Assembly: GCF_004217615.1 (NCBI RefSeq)
Contig: NZ_SHLD01000001.1
Span: 1,674,001 to 1,738,000, forward strand
Source: Micromonospora kangleipakensis
GTDB taxonomy: Bacteria; Actinomycetota; Actinomycetes; Mycobacteriales; Micromonosporaceae
Direction: 5' to 3'
Length of the DNA: 64,000 nucleotides
How positions within the stretch are numbered: position 1 is the stretch's first letter; each line of letters begins with the position of its first letter. Made by a program: the position numbers and the translations under genes. The notes under the pieces are model-generated. The model saw only the letters and a program-made list of their open reading frames with translations, did no database searches and had not been told where the DNA came from. Shown here in pieces: positions 43,706-54,240 of the stretch.

Positions 43706-46492
43706 TCAGCCGGTGTTGCGCATGCCGGCGGCGATGCCGTTGACCGTGGTCAGCAGCGCCCGCTCCAGCGCCGTACCGTCGTTGGGGGCGCGGCGACCGC
43801 CCGGCGCGGTGGCCACCGCCCGGCCGGCGGCGCCGGACTCGCGGTACTGCTGGAGCAGCGCCACCTGGAGATGGTGCAGCGGCTCCAGGTAGGTGTCCCG
43901 CACCGCCAGGGTGCGCTGGAGCACCGGCGAGTTCTCCAGCAGGGCCGGCGAGTTGGTCACCGCCAGCACCTCCTGCTTGGTCAGCTCGTACTCCTGCTGG
44001 ATCTTGTCGAAGATCGGGTGCAGCTTCCTCGGCACCAGGGTCTCGACGTACCGCCGGGCGATCGTCAGGTCGGTCTTGCTCAGCATCATCTCCACGTTCG
44101 ACAGGAACGTGCGGAAGAAGTGCCAGTTGCGGTTCATCTCGGCGAGCACGTCCTCCAGCCCGGCCGCCCGCGCCGCGGCCAGCCCGGAGCCGACGCCGTA
44201 CCAGCCCGGCACGATCTGTCGGGTCTGCGTCCAGCCGAAGACCCACGGGATGGCCCGCAGGCCGGCCAGCCCGGCCCCGGTGTTGGGCCGCTTCGCCGGC
44301 CGGGAGCCGATGTTCAGCGCGCCGAGCAGCTCGGTCGGGGTGGAGGCCCAGAAGTACGCCGGCAGGTCCGGCTCCTCGACCAGCGACCGGTACGACCGGA
44401 ACGCCGCCTCGGAGACCACGTCCATCGTCGCGTCCCAGCGCTCCAGCATCTCGGCCGGCTGCCGGGGCGCGGTGTGCAGCAGCGTCGCCTGGAGCACCGC
44501 GGCCACGGTCAGCTCCAGGTTCTCCCGGGCCAGCGCGGGCAGCGTGTACTTGTCGGAGATGACCTCGCCCTGCTCGGTCACCTTGATCGCGCCGTCCAAC
44601 GTGCCGTACGGCTGGGCCAGGATCGCGTCGTGCGTCGGCCCGCCGCCGCGACCCACGGTGCCGCCGCGGCCGTGGAAGAGCCGCAGGTGCACGCCGTGCC
44701 GGGCGGCCACGTCGCGCAGCGCGCGCTGGGCCCGGTGGATCGACCACTGGCTGGTGGTGATGCCCGCCTCCTTGTTCGAGTCGGAGTAGCCCAGCATCAC
44801 CTCCTGCACGTCGCCGCGGGCCGCGACCAGGGCCCGGTACGCGGGCAGCGACAGCAGCTCGTCGAGCAGCTCGCCGCCGGCGTTCAGCTCGGCCGGGGTC
44901 TCCAGCAGCGGCACGATGCCGATCCGGGCCCGACCGCTGTGCACGTCGACCAGGCCGGCCTCGCGGGCCAGCACCACCGCGGCGAGCACGTCGTCCACGC
45001 CCAGGGTCATCGAGATGATGTACGACTCGATCACCTCGGACCCGAACCGGTCCTGCGCCTCCCGGATCGCCCCGAACACGTCGAGCGTCTTCTGCGCGCC
45101 CTCGGTCAGCGGGGTGTCCAGGGTGGAGAGCGGCCGGCGGCCGGCCAGCTCGTCGGCGAGCAGCTTGGTCCGCTCCAGCCGGGTCAGCGACGGGTAGTCC
45201 GACACCTCGCCGACGGCCGCGTAGAGCTGGGCGAGGACCGCGTGGTGCGCCTCGGCGTGCTCCCGGACGTCCATGGTCGCCAGGTGCAGGCCGAACGCGG
45301 AGACCGTACGGATCGTGGAGGCCAGCCGGCCGACGGCGGTGAGCTGCCCGGAGTTGCGGGCCAGCGAGGCGCGCAGCAGCTCCAGGTCGGCGATCAGCTC
45401 GGCGGAGCCCCGGTAGTCCCGCCCGGGCACGTGCGCGGTGCCGGCGCGCAGCCGCTCCCGGGTGTTGGCCAGCTTCGCCTTCACGCAGCGGGCCTTGAGC
45501 CGGTACGGCTCCTCGGCGTTGACCCGGCGGAACCGGGGCGCCACCTCGGGCAGCGCGTCCAGGTCGGCGGCGAGGCTGGCGGAGAGGTCGAGCGAGACAG
45601 CGCGCAGCCGGCGGGAGACGGAGACCTCGTTGATCAGGTGCTCCATCGCCGCCTCGGTGGCCGAGATCCCGTGCTCGTGCTGGATCCGCAGCACCTCCCG
45701 GGTGACCGCCGGGGTGACGAACGGGTTGCCGTCCCGGTCGCCGCCGATCCAGGTGCCGAAGGTCAGCGGGCGGGACGTCGGTGAGGTCTCCACGCCCAGG
45801 GTGCGCAACGTGTCGGCGAGGTCGTCGAGGACCTGCGGCGCGGCCTCGGCGTACAGGTCGCGCAGGTAGTAGATGGCGTTGCGGGCCTCGTCGGTCGGGT
45901 CCGGCCGGTCCAGCCGCAGCTCGTCGGTCTGCCACATCAGGTCCAGCAGCTCGGCCAGGCGCCGGTTGGCCGGCCCCTCGTCGCTGGCCCCGTAGAGGAT
46001 CGCGTTGGCGGTCTCGGCGTCCAGCTCGTCGGCGATCGCGCGCAGCTTCGACAGGATCGAGCGGCGGGCCGCCTCGGTCGGGTGGGCGGTGAAGACGGGG
46101 CGGACCGCGAGCCGGCGGGCCGCGGCGGCGATCTCCTCGGCCGGCACCCCGCGCTCGGCGATCATCTTGGCCGCCTGGTCCAGCCAACCGCCCTGGACCG
46201 CCCGGCGGCGGCGCAGGTCGCGGGCCCGGTGCACCTGCTCGGTGATGTTGGCCAGGTGGAAGTAGGTGGAGAAGGCCCGGGCCAGCTTGGTGCCGGTGGT
46301 GACGTCGAGACCGCCGAGGCGCTGGGCGGCGGCCGGGGCGTCGGAGCGGACCTGGGCGCGGATCTCCTCGACCAGGTCGAGCAGGGGGCGGCCCTCCTGG
46401 CGGGCGAGGGTCTGCCCGAGGAGCGTGCCGAGGCGGCGGATGTCGGCCCGCAGCGCGGCGTCCGGGCCGTCGTGGTCGTGCTGGTCGGTCAC
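43706..46492 (-). CDS. ppc: Phosphoenolpyruvate carboxylase (928 aa)
   Basis: Anaplerotic carboxylation of PEP to oxaloacetate. Full length. Visible: [19 protein letters not shown] (catalytic His), [57 protein letters not shown] (catalytic His and Gly loop), [17 protein letters not shown] and the C-terminal GMRNTG (the usual CxxxQNTG-type end). GTG start with AAGGAG upstream. With pckG in the same window the cell can run PEP and oxaloacetate either way. Adjacent to the palindrome C at its 3' end. Confidence 0.97.
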   Translation of the reverse strand: MTDQHDHDGPDAALRADIRRLGTLLGQTLARQEGRPLLDLVEEIRAQVRSDAPAAAQRLGGLDVTTGTKLARAFSTYFHLANITEQVHRARDLRRRRAVQGGWLDQAAKMIAERGVPAEEIAAAARRLAVRPVFTAHPTEAARRSILSKLRAIADELDAETANAILYGASDEGPANRRLAELLDLMWQTDELRLDRPDPTDEARNAIYYLRDLYAEAAPQVLDDLADTLRTLGVETSPTSRPLTFGTWIGGDRDGNPFVTPAVTREVLRIQHEHGISATEAAMEHLINEVSVSRRLRAVSLDLSASLAADLDALPEVAPRFRRVNAEEPYRLKARCVKAKLANTRERLRAGTAHVPGRDYRGSAELIADLELLRASLARNSGQLTAVGRLASTIRTVSAFGLHLATMDVREHAEAHHAVLAQLYAAVGEVSDYPSLTRLERTKLLADELAGRRPLSTLDTPLTEGAQKTLDVFGAIREAQDRFGSEVIESYIISMTLGVDDVLAAVVLAREAGLVDVHSGRARIGIVPLLETPAELNAGGELLDELLSLPAYRALVAARGDVQEVMLGYSDSNKEAGITTSQWSIHRAQRALRDVAARHGVHLRLFHGRGGTVGRGGGPTHDAILAQPYGTLDGAIKVTEQGEVISDKYTLPALARENLELTVAAVLQATLLHTAPRQPAEMLERWDATMDVVSEAAFRSYRSLVEEPDLPAYFWASTPTELLGALNIGSRPAKRPNTGAGLAGLRAIPWVFGWTQTRQIVPGWYGVGSGLAAARAAGLEDVLAEMNRNWHFFRTFLSNVEMMLSKTDLTIARRYVETLVPRKLHPIFDKIQQEYELTKQEVLAVTNSPALLENSPVLQRTLAVRDTYLEPLHHLQVALLQQYRESGAAGRAVATAPGGRRAPNDGTALERALLTTVNGIAAGMRNTG

Positions 46493-46615
46493 GGTGCGCT
46501 CCTTACGTGAGTACGAAGGACAGCGCTGTCCGACTCCCTGGATCGTATCCGCGCCGGCCCCGCCGCAAGGAGGGGGCCCGCGTGATGATCTGCACCCTGG
46601 GACGGGCGGGAGGGC

Positions 46616-47668
46616 TCAGCCATCGGTGGCGGGCTCGTCCGGTCCGGTGCGATGGGGGCCGGCGGCGCGGCGGGCCCGCCGGTGGGTGTGGAACATCGTC
46701 GCGGTGATCAGCCCGAGGACCCCGAGCAGCGCCCACACCACGAGGCCGGTCAGTGACCAGCCCGTCGACCGGCGGTCGAAGTAGACCGCCGACTTGATCA
46801 GGTCGGTGGTCAGCCCGGGCACGTTCCACCGGTGCATGCCGCGCAGCCAGTCGGGGAGGAACTCCGGGGCGTAGATGCCGCCGGAGCCGGGGTTGCCGAG
46901 CACCACCAGCAGCAGGATGACGATCCCGGTACCGAGCAGTCCGAGCCAGCCCTGCACGGCGGAGGCCACCATCGCGGCGGCGAAGACCGCCAGCGCGCCG
47001 ACCGCGGCGACGGCCGGCACGTCGTGGTGCCAGACGTCCAGGACGGGGCCGACGATGGTCGCGCCGACGATGCCGAGCACGACCGAGTAGACCGCGAGGG
47101 CGGCGATCCGCAGCCTGGCCCGGGCCAGGCTCACCGGGGCGGTGCCGGTCTTCAACCCGAGCGCGGTGGAGGCCAGGTAGCCGCCGAGCACGTACCCGAC
47201 CGCCAGATAGAAGGGGACCAGTCCGCGCGGGTCGCTCCGTTCCACCGGCACCTCGTCGGTGACCTGGAGCGGCAGGTTGGCCTGCCGGGCGGCCTGGGTG
47301 AGCACCTGGGTGACCAGTTCGGCGGCGGCCGGCGCGGAGGCGCTGGCGGTGCTCAGGCGCAGACCGCTGTCCGGGCCGGAGGTGAGCACCCCGTACACCT
47401 CGCGGGCGGTCAGTCCGTCGTCGGCGGCCTGCGGGTTGTCGTACTCGATCGGCTTGATCTTGTCGGTCCGGGCGCGCAGGGCGGCCATCACCTGCTGCGC
47501 GCGCTGGTCGTCGAGGACCACCCCGACCGGCACGTCGCGCGGGGTGGGCTGGTGCAGCGCCCCCACGTAGGCGGCGATGAACGCGGTGGCCAGGGCGAGC
47601 GTGCCGACCAGCAGCGCCGCGGTACGCGGCAGCCAGTCCCGCACCGCGAGCTCCCGGTCCTCGTCCAC
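46616..47668 (-). CDS. ABC-2/YhgE-like membrane protein (350 aa)
   Basis: One membrane helix near the N-terminus (ALLVGTLALATAFIAAYVGAL), an extracytoplasmic domain of about 100 residues (VPVGVVLDDQRAQQVMAALRARTD, ARQANLPLQVTDEVPVERSDPRG), then five helices in the second half (LAVGYVLGGYLASTAL, ..., LLGVLGLITATMFHTH). This topology is shared by ABC-2-type permease and YhgE/Pip-type (DUF3533-like) proteins. The GTG at 47668 is 6 nt after TAGGCT (leaderless type). No ABC ATPase is adjacent. Divergent from the VOC gene. Confidence 0.75.
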   Translation of the reverse strand: MDEDRELAVRDWLPRTAALLVGTLALATAFIAAYVGALHQPTPRDVPVGVVLDDQRAQQVMAALRARTDKIKPIEYDNPQAADDGLTAREVYGVLTSGPDSGLRLSTASASAPAAAELVTQVLTQAARQANLPLQVTDEVPVERSDPRGLVPFYLAVGYVLGGYLASTALGLKTGTAPVSLARARLRIAALAVYSVVLGIVGATIVGPVLDVWHHDVPAVAAVGALAVFAAAMVASAVQGWLGLLGTGIVILLLVVLGNPGSGGIYAPEFLPDWLRGMHRWNVPGLTTDLIKSAVYFDRRSTGWSLTGLVVWALLGVLGLITATMFHTHRRARRAAGPHRTGPDEPATDG

Positions 47669-47747
47669 GCCGCCAGCCTAGGGTGGCGGTTCGCCCTGGT
47701 TGTGGGGTTTCGCCGCCCCGCGCTCCCGCCGCTGCCAGGCTGGCGGC

Positions 47748-48155
47748 ATGGCGCGCGACGACCTGCCGAACCCGGCCGAGGGCATCCTGCTGGCCCACTT
47801 CGTGGTGGCCGCCGACGTGGCCCGGTCGGCGGCGTTCTACCGGGACGTCCTCGGCGGCACGGTGGTCCGGGAGGCTGAGCCGGCGATCGTCAAGCTGGCC
47901 AACAGCTGGGTGATCATCGCCGTCGGCGGCGGGCCGACCGAGGACAAGCCCGACGTGACGCTGGAGACCCCGAGCGACCCGCACCGGACCAGCGCCTTCC
48001 TCAACATCCGGGTGGCCGACATCCGGGCCGTGTACGCCCAGTGGTGCGCCCGCGGCGCGGTCTTCCTGACCCCGCCGCAGGACCGGGGCAGGGAGATCCG
48101 CTGCTACCTGCGCGACCCGGACGGCCACCTGATCGAGGTCGGCCAGACCGTCTGA
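47748..48155 (+). CDS. VOC superfamily (glyoxalase/bleomycin-resistance-like) protein (135 aa)
   Basis: VOC fold: LLAHFVVAADVARSAAFYRDVLGGTVVREAEP (first half, read in parts), FLNIRVADIRAVYAQWCARG (second half) and RDPDGHLIEVGQTV, the conserved end with the metal-ligand Glu. DPDGHLIEV is the family's best signature. ATG at 47748, 6 nt after CAGGCT. Substrate unknown; such proteins range from dioxygenases to antibiotic-binding proteins. In line with the S66 gene 33 bp downstream, though that gene has its own promoter hexamer. Confidence 0.85.
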   Translation: MARDDLPNPAEGILLAHFVVAADVARSAAFYRDVLGGTVVREAEPAIVKLANSWVIIAVGGGPTEDKPDVTLETPSDPHRTSAFLNIRVADIRAVYAQWCARGAVFLTPPQDRGREIRCYLRDPDGHLIEVGQTV

Positions 48156-48188
48156 AAACCCGATGGCCCGGCTCGGTAGCGTTCGAGC

Positions 48189-49229
48189 ATGAGCTCGCCC
48201 ACCTACCCGCCGAAGCCCAGACCCGGCGACCGGGTCGCCGTGGTCTCTCCCTCCCGCGGCCTGTCGGGCCTCTTCCCGCACGTCCACGAGCTGGGGCTGC
48301 GCCGGCTGCGCGAGGAGTTCGGCCTGGAGCCGGTGGAGTACCCGACCACCCGGGTGATGGGCGCCGACCCGCGCGACCGGGCCCGGGACCTCACCGCCGC
48401 CTTCGCCGACCCGACGATCACCGCGGTGCTCGCCACCGTCGGCGGGGACGACCTGATCACGGTCACCCCGCACCTGGACGACGAGGTGCTGCGGGCCAAC
48501 CCGAAGCCGTACTTCGGCTACTCGGACAACACCAACGTGCTCAACCACCTGTACCGGCTGGGCATCGTGGCGTACCACGGCGGGTCGGTGCTGGTGCACC
48601 TCGGCCGGCCGGGGAAACCGCACCCGCTGACCTTCGACTCGCTGCGCGCCGCCCTCTTCACCTCCGGCTGGTACGACCTGGCGCCCGCCCCCGAGTGGGG
48701 CGACAAGCCCAACCCGTGGGACGAGCCGGAGACGTTGGCGTTCGAGCCGGAGATGCTCCCCGGCGACGGCTGGCGCTGGCAGGGGCCGTCGCGGGTGGTC
48801 CAGGGGCGGACCTGGGGTGGCTGCCTGGAGATCCTGCACTGGCTGATGGCGACCGACCGGGTCCCGTCCGCCGCCGAGCTGGCCGGGTCGGTGCTGGTCT
48901 TCGAGACCTCCAACGAGCTGCCCGGCGCGCAGGAGGTGTTCCGGATCCTGCGGAACATGGGGGAGCGCGGGCTGCTCGCCGGCTTCCCGGCGGTCGTCGT
49001 CGGCCGGGCCAAGGCGTGGGACTTCGATCGGCCGCACACGGTCGAGGAGCGGCGGGCGTGGGCGGACGACCAGCGGGAGGCGGTCACCCGGGCGCTGGCG
49101 GAGTACGCCCCCGACGCCGTGGTGGTCTTCGACGTCGACCTGGGCCACACCGACCCGCAGCTGATCATCCCGTACGGCGGGGAGATCCGGGTCGACGCGG
49201 TCGAGCGCCGGATCTCGGTGCGCTACTGA
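48189..49229 (+). CDS. S66 peptidase family protein (LD-carboxypeptidase/MccF-like, 346 aa)
   Basis: Starts PKPRPGDRVAVVSPSRGLSG, the typical S66 opening; then GADPRDRARDLTAAFADP, the sequence VGGDDLI, and FGYSDNTNVLNHLYRLGIV with the nucleophilic Ser in GYSD. The later part holds GGCLEILHWL and VVVFDVDLGHTDPQLIIPYGG with the conserved His that completes the catalytic site. Such enzymes cut L,D bonds in peptidoglycan (LdcA) or acyl-sulfamoyl adenylates in microcin C immunity (MccF); the sequence alone does not decide. The ATG at 48189 is 6 nt after TAGCGT. Confidence 0.88.
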   Translation: MSSPTYPPKPRPGDRVAVVSPSRGLSGLFPHVHELGLRRLREEFGLEPVEYPTTRVMGADPRDRARDLTAAFADPTITAVLATVGGDDLITVTPHLDDEVLRANPKPYFGYSDNTNVLNHLYRLGIVAYHGGSVLVHLGRPGKPHPLTFDSLRAALFTSGWYDLAPAPEWGDKPNPWDEPETLAFEPEMLPGDGWRWQGPSRVVQGRTWGGCLEILHWLMATDRVPSAAELAGSVLVFETSNELPGAQEVFRILRNMGERGLLAGFPAVVVGRAKAWDFDRPHTVEERRAWADDQREAVTRALAEYAPDAVVVFDVDLGHTDPQLIIPYGGEIRVDAVERRISVRY

Positions 49230-49334
49230 GCCGAGCGACTCGTGGGCGTACCCGATCCTGCGCACGCCCCTCCGCCGTGACCGACCCCGCCGACGGGTGG
49301 AACGCCATGGGTGTCGCCGGTGGCTCGGGTTCGG

Positions 49335-50243
49335 TCAGCCGAGCACGGCGAAGGCGCGGACCGGGAAGGTGCCCATGCCGGCCACCCGCGGCGGGGCGGC
49401 GGTGAACCGGAAGCCGGTCGGCGGCAGCGCGTCGAGGCCGGTCAGGTGCTCGACGATGGGGATGCCGGCGGCCAGCAGGGCACTGTGCGCCGGCCGCTCG
49501 CCGGCAGCCGCCGGGCTCATGTCGTCGATGTTGATCGAGTCGATGCCGACCAGGGCGGCGCCCGCCTCGACCAGGGCGCGGGCGGCGTCCCCGGTCAGGT
49601 AGGGCGCCTCGGGGGCGGCGTACCGGTCGGTGCCGAAGTGGGCGTCCCAGCCGGTGTGCAGCAGCACCGCCCGACCGGCGACGTCGTACGGGGCGAGCAG
49701 CAGCCGGTCCACCGCGCGGGTCCCCGCCGGTACCCGGACGAGCAGTCCGGGCAGGTCGGCGAGGCGGTCCAGCGGGGTACCGGTGAGGTCGGCGCCGTCG
49801 GCCCAGCGGTGCGCGGGGGTGTCCAGGTAGGTGCCGGTGTTCGCGATCATGTCGATCCGGGCGACGTGGAACTCGACCCCGGGGGCGTAGTTCGGCCGGG
49901 ACGCTTCCCGGGTGAGCCAGTCGCTGATCCGCGGCCCGGGCCAGCCCGGCAGGGTGGTCATGCCGTCGGTGATCACGTGACTCAGCTCGACCAGCCGCCG
50001 CGCCGACGGGGCGCCGGTGGCGACGCCCCGGCCGCCCTTGTGCGGCTCTTCGATGATCGTCCTGCGGTCGATCCGCACCTCAGCGACCATCAGCAGCCCG
50101 AGGTGCCGGACGAAGAGCGCGGCCAACTCGTCGTCGCCGATGTCCCGGCCCGGGATGTCCAGCCGGAAACCCTCCGTCCGCAGCCCGCCACCGTTGGCGA
50201 AGGTGACCTCCGCGTCGAACTGCGCCCGATACTGCTCCGCCAC
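49335..50243 (-). CDS. Cyclase-family (kynurenine-formamidase-like) protein with N-terminal small domain (302 aa)
   Basis: Two parts. Residues 1-75 (FDAEVTFANGGGLRTEGFRLDI, IGDDELAALFVRHLGLLMVA..., EEPHKGGRG) form a small alpha/beta domain. Residues 80-302 are a cyclase-family domain: RRLVELSHVITDGMTTLPGWPG, ANTGTYLDTPAHRW, LLHTGWDAHFGTDRYAAPEAP and VGIDSINIDDMSP. The family metal motif is normally HxGTHxDxPxH; here it reads NTGTYLDTPAH, so the first and second His are replaced by Asn and Tyr while Asp and the last His remain. Metal binding and activity may therefore differ. GTG start at 50243. No obvious operon. Confidence 0.82.
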   Translation of the reverse strand: MAEQYRAQFDAEVTFANGGGLRTEGFRLDIPGRDIGDDELAALFVRHLGLLMVAEVRIDRRTIIEEPHKGGRGVATGAPSARRLVELSHVITDGMTTLPGWPGPRISDWLTREASRPNYAPGVEFHVARIDMIANTGTYLDTPAHRWADGADLTGTPLDRLADLPGLLVRVPAGTRAVDRLLLAPYDVAGRAVLLHTGWDAHFGTDRYAAPEAPYLTGDAARALVEAGAALVGIDSINIDDMSPAAAGERPAHSALLAAGIPIVEHLTGLDALPPTGFRFTAAPPRVAGMGTFPVRAFAVLG

Positions 50244-50491
50244 CCGGCAAGCCGATCATGGGCCGCTCGCCCCGTCAAGATCCGTTGCCCCAGCACACCC
50301 GCCACCGCCGGGGCTGTCCTCCGGCGCGGGTCACGGCCGATGCCCTCAGCAGGGATTCGGTACCCCCCAGGTGTTCCTCGACGGCGTGGCGGCCGATCGT
50401 CCCCCCGGAGAGATAGTGTCGATTCGCAAACCCCCCGTCCAGACCGGGCGCGGGGTGATCGTCGTGTGCCATCCGCGGGAAGTGATCACTG

Positions 50492-53400
50492 ATGCTCACC
50501 GGACTGTTCGCCGCCGCCCTGGCCGACCCGGGGTTGGCCCGGGCCCGTGACCTGGCGCGCTCCGGTGCCGCGCAGGTCGACGGCCTGGACCTCACCGCCC
50601 CGGCCGCGCTGCGCCCGTTCGCGGTCGCCGGGGTCGCGGCGGACGAGCCCGCGGGCGGCGCCGGCCGCCCGGTGCTGGCGGTGACCGCCACCAGCAGGGA
50701 AGCCGACGACCTCGCCTCGGCGCTGGGCAGCCTGCTCCCGCCGGAGCAGGTGGCGGTCTTCCCGTCCTGGGAGACGCTGCCGCACGAGCGGCTCTCGCCC
50801 CGCTCCGACACCGTCGGGCGGCGGCTGGCCGTGCTGCGCCGGCTGGCCCACCCGGGGTCGGCCGACGCGCACGGCCGCACCGGGCCGCTGCGGGTCGTCG
50901 TGGCGCCGGTCCGGTCGCTGCTGCAGCCGCAGCTCAAGGGGCTCGGCGACCTGGAACCGGTGCAGCTCGCCGCGGGCGACGAGGCGGATCTGGAGGAGGT
51001 CGCCCGCCGGCTCACCGACATGGCGTACGCCCGGGTCGACCTGGTCACCAAGCGGGGTGAGTTCGCCGTCCGCGGCGGCATCCTGGACGTCTTCCCGCCC
51101 ACCGACGAGCACCCGTCCCGGGTCGAGTTCTGGGGCGACGAGGTGGAGGAGATCCGCACCTTCGCCGTCGCTGACCAGCGCACCATCGAGGGCGTGCCGC
51201 AGCTCTGGGCGCCGCCCTGCCGGGAACTGCTGCTCACCCCGGCGGTCCGCAAGCGCGCCGCCGCCCTGTCCCAGGAACACCCGGAGCTGGCCGAGATCCT
51301 CGACAAGCTCGCCGAGGGCATCCCCGTCGAGGGGATGGAGTCGCTGGTCCCGGCGCTGCTCGGCAACGAGAGCCTGGAACTGCTGCTGGACTGCATGCCG
51401 GCCGGTACCCACGTGCTGCTCTGCGACCCGGAGCGGATCCGCACCCGGGCGCACGACCTGGTGCGTACCTCCGAGGAGTTCCTCCAGGCGAGCTGGGCCG
51501 CGGCCGCCGCCGGCGGCCAGGCCCCGGTCGACCTCGGCGCCGCCGCCTTCAAGACCCTGGCCGACGTACGCACGGCGGCCCGCGCCCTGCGCCAGCCCTG
51601 GTGGACCCTCGCCCCGTTCGGCCTGGTCGAGGCGGACGCCACCGCCCCGGCCAGGCAGCCCTGGGAGGACGCGCCGACCGAGGTCGACGTCACCCCCGAC
51701 GACGCGATCGCGGTGACCCTGGCCGCCCAGCCCGCCCCGCTCTACCACGGCGAGACCGCCCGGGTGGTCGACGACCTGAAGCGCTGGGCCGGCGAGGGCT
51801 GGTCGATCGCGCTGGTCTTCGAGGGGCACGGCCCCGCCCAGCGCGCCGTCGAGGTGCTCCGCGACGCCGGCCTCGGCGCCCGGCTCACCGAGGAGGTGCC
51901 GACCGCGCCCGCCCCCGGCGAGCTGCTGGTCAGCTGCGGCTGCCTGAGCGCCGGCTTCGTCGACGAGGCGTCCCGGTTCGTGCTCCTCACCGGCAACGAC
52001 GTCACCGGCGGCCGGGGCACCTCCACCCGGGACATGCGCAAGATGCCGAGCCGGCGGCGCAACACCATCGACCCGCTGGAGCTGAAGGCCGGCGACCACG
52101 TCGTGCACGAGCAGCACGGCATCGGCCGGTACGTCGAGCTGGTGCAGCGCACCGTCAACGGCGCCTCCCGCGAATACCTGGTCATCGAGTACGCCCCGAG
52201 CAAGCGGGGCCAGCCCGGCGACCGGCTCTTCGTCCCCACCGACCAGCTCGACCAGCTCTCCCGGTACGTCGGCGGCGAGCAGCCCACCCTGCACAAGATG
52301 GGCGGCTCGGACTGGCAGAAGTCGAAGGCCCGGGCCCGCAAGGCGGTCCGCGAGATCGCCGCGCAGCTGATCCAGCTCTACGCCGCCCGCAAGGCGTCCA
52401 AGGGGCACTCGTTCGGCCCGGACACCCCGTGGCAGCGGGAGCTGGAGGACGCCTTCCCCTGGCAGGAGACGCCGGACCAGCTCGCCGCCATCGAGGAGGT
52501 CAAGCGGGACATGGAGCAGACCGTCCCGATGGACCGCCTGATCTGCGGCGACGTCGGGTACGGCAAGACCGAGATCGCGGTCCGGGCGGCGTTCAAGGCG
52601 GTGCAGGACGGCAAGCAGGTCGCCGTGCTGGTGCCCACCACCCTGCTGGTGCAGCAGCACTACAACACGTTCGCCGAGCGGATGGGCCAGTTCCCGGTGA
52701 CCATCAAGCAGCTCTCCCGGTTCCAGACGCCGAAGGAGACCGAGCAGACCCTGGCGATGGCGGCCGAGGGCACCGCCGACATCGTCATCGGCACCCACCG
52801 GCTGCTCCAGTCGGCCACCCGGTTCAAGTCGCTGGGTCTGGTCATCGTCGACGAGGAGCAGCGCTTCGGCGTCGAGCACAAGGAGCACCTGAAGACGATG
52901 CGGGCCTCGGTCGACGTGCTGAGCATGTCGGCCACCCCGATCCCGCGGACGCTGGAGATGGCGATCACCGGCATCCGGGAGATGTCCACCATCGCCACCC
53001 CGCCGGAGGAGCGGCACCCGGTGCTGACCTTCGTCGGGGCGCAGGACGACCGGCAGGTGGCCGCCTCGATCCACCGGGAGCTGCTCCGCGACGGGCAGGT
53101 CTTCTACCTGCACAACCGGGTCGAGTCGATCGACCGGGCGGCCCGCCGGATCCGGGAGCTGGTGCCCGAGGCGCGGGTCGCGGTGGCGCACGGCCAGATG
53201 GGCGAGGACGCGCTGGAGAAGGTCATGGTCGGCTTCTGGGAGAAGGAGTTCGACGTCCTGGTCTGCACCACGATCGTGGAGTCGGGCATCGACATCCCGA
53301 ACGCCAACACCCTGATCGTGGAGCGGGCCGACCTGCTCGGCCTGGCCCAGCTGCACCAGATCCGCGGCCGGGTCGGCCGGGCCCGGGAGCGGGCGTACGC

Positions 53401-54151
53401 GTACTTCCTCTACCCACCGGAGAAGCCGCTCACCGAGCACGCGCACGAGCGGCTGGCCACCATCGCCCAGCACACCGAGCTGGGCGCCGGCATGTACGTG
53501 GCGATGAAGGACCTGGAGATCCGGGGCGCCGGCAACCTGCTCGGCGGCGAGCAGTCCGGTCACATCGAGGGCGTCGGCTTCGATCTGTACATCCGGATGG
53601 TCGGCGAGGCGGTCTCGGCGTTCAAGGGCGAGCAGCCCGAGGAGGAGGCCGACGTCAAGATCGACCTCCCGGTCGACGCGCACCTGCCGCACGACTACGT
53701 CGGCGTGGAGCGGCTGCGCCTGGAGATGTACCGCAAGCTCGCCGAGGCGCGTGACGAGGAGCGGCTGAGCGAGGTGGTCGCGGAGATGACCGACCGGTAC
53801 GGCGAGCCGCCAGCCCCGGTGCAGAACCTGGTCGCGGTGGCCCGGTTCCGGCTGCTGGCCCGCCGGTACGGCCTCACCGACGTCTCGATGCAGGGCAAGC
53901 ACCTCCGGTTCGGCCCGCTGCCGCTGCCGGACTCGAAACAGCTCCGGCTCAAGCGCTACCACCCGGACTCGGTCTACAAGCAGGCCGCGGACCAGGTCAG
54001 CGTCCCGCGCCCGAGCACCCGCCGAGTCGGCGGCGAGCCGCTGCGCGACCAGGCCCTCCTGGAGTGGTGCGCCCAGCTCCTCAAGGACGTGCTGGGCGAG
54101 CCCGAGGAGCGGGCCGGTTCTGCCCGCCCCGCAGTGGCGAGCGGAAGGTGA
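50492..54151 (+). CDS. mfd: Transcription-repair coupling factor (1219 aa)
   Basis: Removes RNA polymerase stalled at DNA damage and recruits UvrA. Domains: N-terminal UvrB-like region (about 1-480), RNA-polymerase-interacting CarD-like domain (LKAGDHVVHEQHGIGRYVEL, FVPTDQLDQLSRYVG, about 530-620), helicase motor with Walker A GDVGYGKTEIAVRAAFKAV, VIVDEEQRFGVEHKE, LSMSATPIPRTLEMAI, VHGQMGE-like VAHGQMGEDALEKVM, and the TRG motif region IRGRVGRARERAYAYF. The C-terminal D7 domain follows. Full length for the family. ATG at 50492 with GGGAAG upstream. Confidence 0.97.
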   Translation: MLTGLFAAALADPGLARARDLARSGAAQVDGLDLTAPAALRPFAVAGVAADEPAGGAGRPVLAVTATSREADDLASALGSLLPPEQVAVFPSWETLPHERLSPRSDTVGRRLAVLRRLAHPGSADAHGRTGPLRVVVAPVRSLLQPQLKGLGDLEPVQLAAGDEADLEEVARRLTDMAYARVDLVTKRGEFAVRGGILDVFPPTDEHPSRVEFWGDEVEEIRTFAVADQRTIEGVPQLWAPPCRELLLTPAVRKRAAALSQEHPELAEILDKLAEGIPVEGMESLVPALLGNESLELLLDCMPAGTHVLLCDPERIRTRAHDLVRTSEEFLQASWAAAAAGGQAPVDLGAAAFKTLADVRTAARALRQPWWTLAPFGLVEADATAPARQPWEDAPTEVDVTPDDAIAVTLAAQPAPLYHGETARVVDDLKRWAGEGWSIALVFEGHGPAQRAVEVLRDAGLGARLTEEVPTAPAPGELLVSCGCLSAGFVDEASRFVLLTGNDVTGGRGTSTRDMRKMPSRRRNTIDPLELKAGDHVVHEQHGIGRYVELVQRTVNGASREYLVIEYAPSKRGQPGDRLFVPTDQLDQLSRYVGGEQPTLHKMGGSDWQKSKARARKAVREIAAQLIQLYAARKASKGHSFGPDTPWQRELEDAFPWQETPDQLAAIEEVKRDMEQTVPMDRLICGDVGYGKTEIAVRAAFKAVQDGKQVAVLVPTTLLVQQHYNTFAERMGQFPVTIKQLSRFQTPKETEQTLAMAAEGTADIVIGTHRLLQSATRFKSLGLVIVDEEQRFGVEHKEHLKTMRASVDVLSMSATPIPRTLEMAITGIREMSTIATPPEERHPVLTFVGAQDDRQVAASIHRELLRDGQVFYLHNRVESIDRAARRIRELVPEARVAVAHGQMGEDALEKVMVGFWEKEFDVLVCTTIVESGIDIPNANTLIVERADLLGLAQLHQIRGRVGRARERAYAYFLYPPEKPLTEHAHERLATIAQHTELGAGMYVAMKDLEIRGAGNLLGGEQSGHIEGVGFDLYIRMVGEAVSAFKGEQPEEEADVKIDLPVDAHLPHDYVGVERLRLEMYRKLAEARDEERLSEVVAEMTDRYGEPPAPVQNLVAVARFRLLARRYGLTDVSMQGKHLRFGPLPLPDSKQLRLKRYHPDSVYKQAADQVSVPRPSTRRVGGEPLRDQALLEWCAQLLKDVLGEPEERAGSARPAVASGR

Positions 54152-54240
54152 GACGGCGGAGCCGGCCCTGGCAGGGGCCCGGTGAGCGGGCCGGGTGGGC
54201 GGCGTCACAGCCGCGTGCCGGGCGTGAGAGAGTGACCCGC

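Noticed and set aside
42504..46187. Very long open frame (over 1200 codons) on the minus strand overlapping rmuC, ppc and others
   Set aside because: Composition is an Arg/Gly/Ala-rich shadow of real genes; GC-rich DNA gives long stop-free antisense and out-of-frame runs. ppc, in another frame, carries every family motif.
50486..54208. Long open frame opposite mfd
   Set aside because: Antisense shadow; the plus-strand frame has the complete mfd domain set and normal codon bias.
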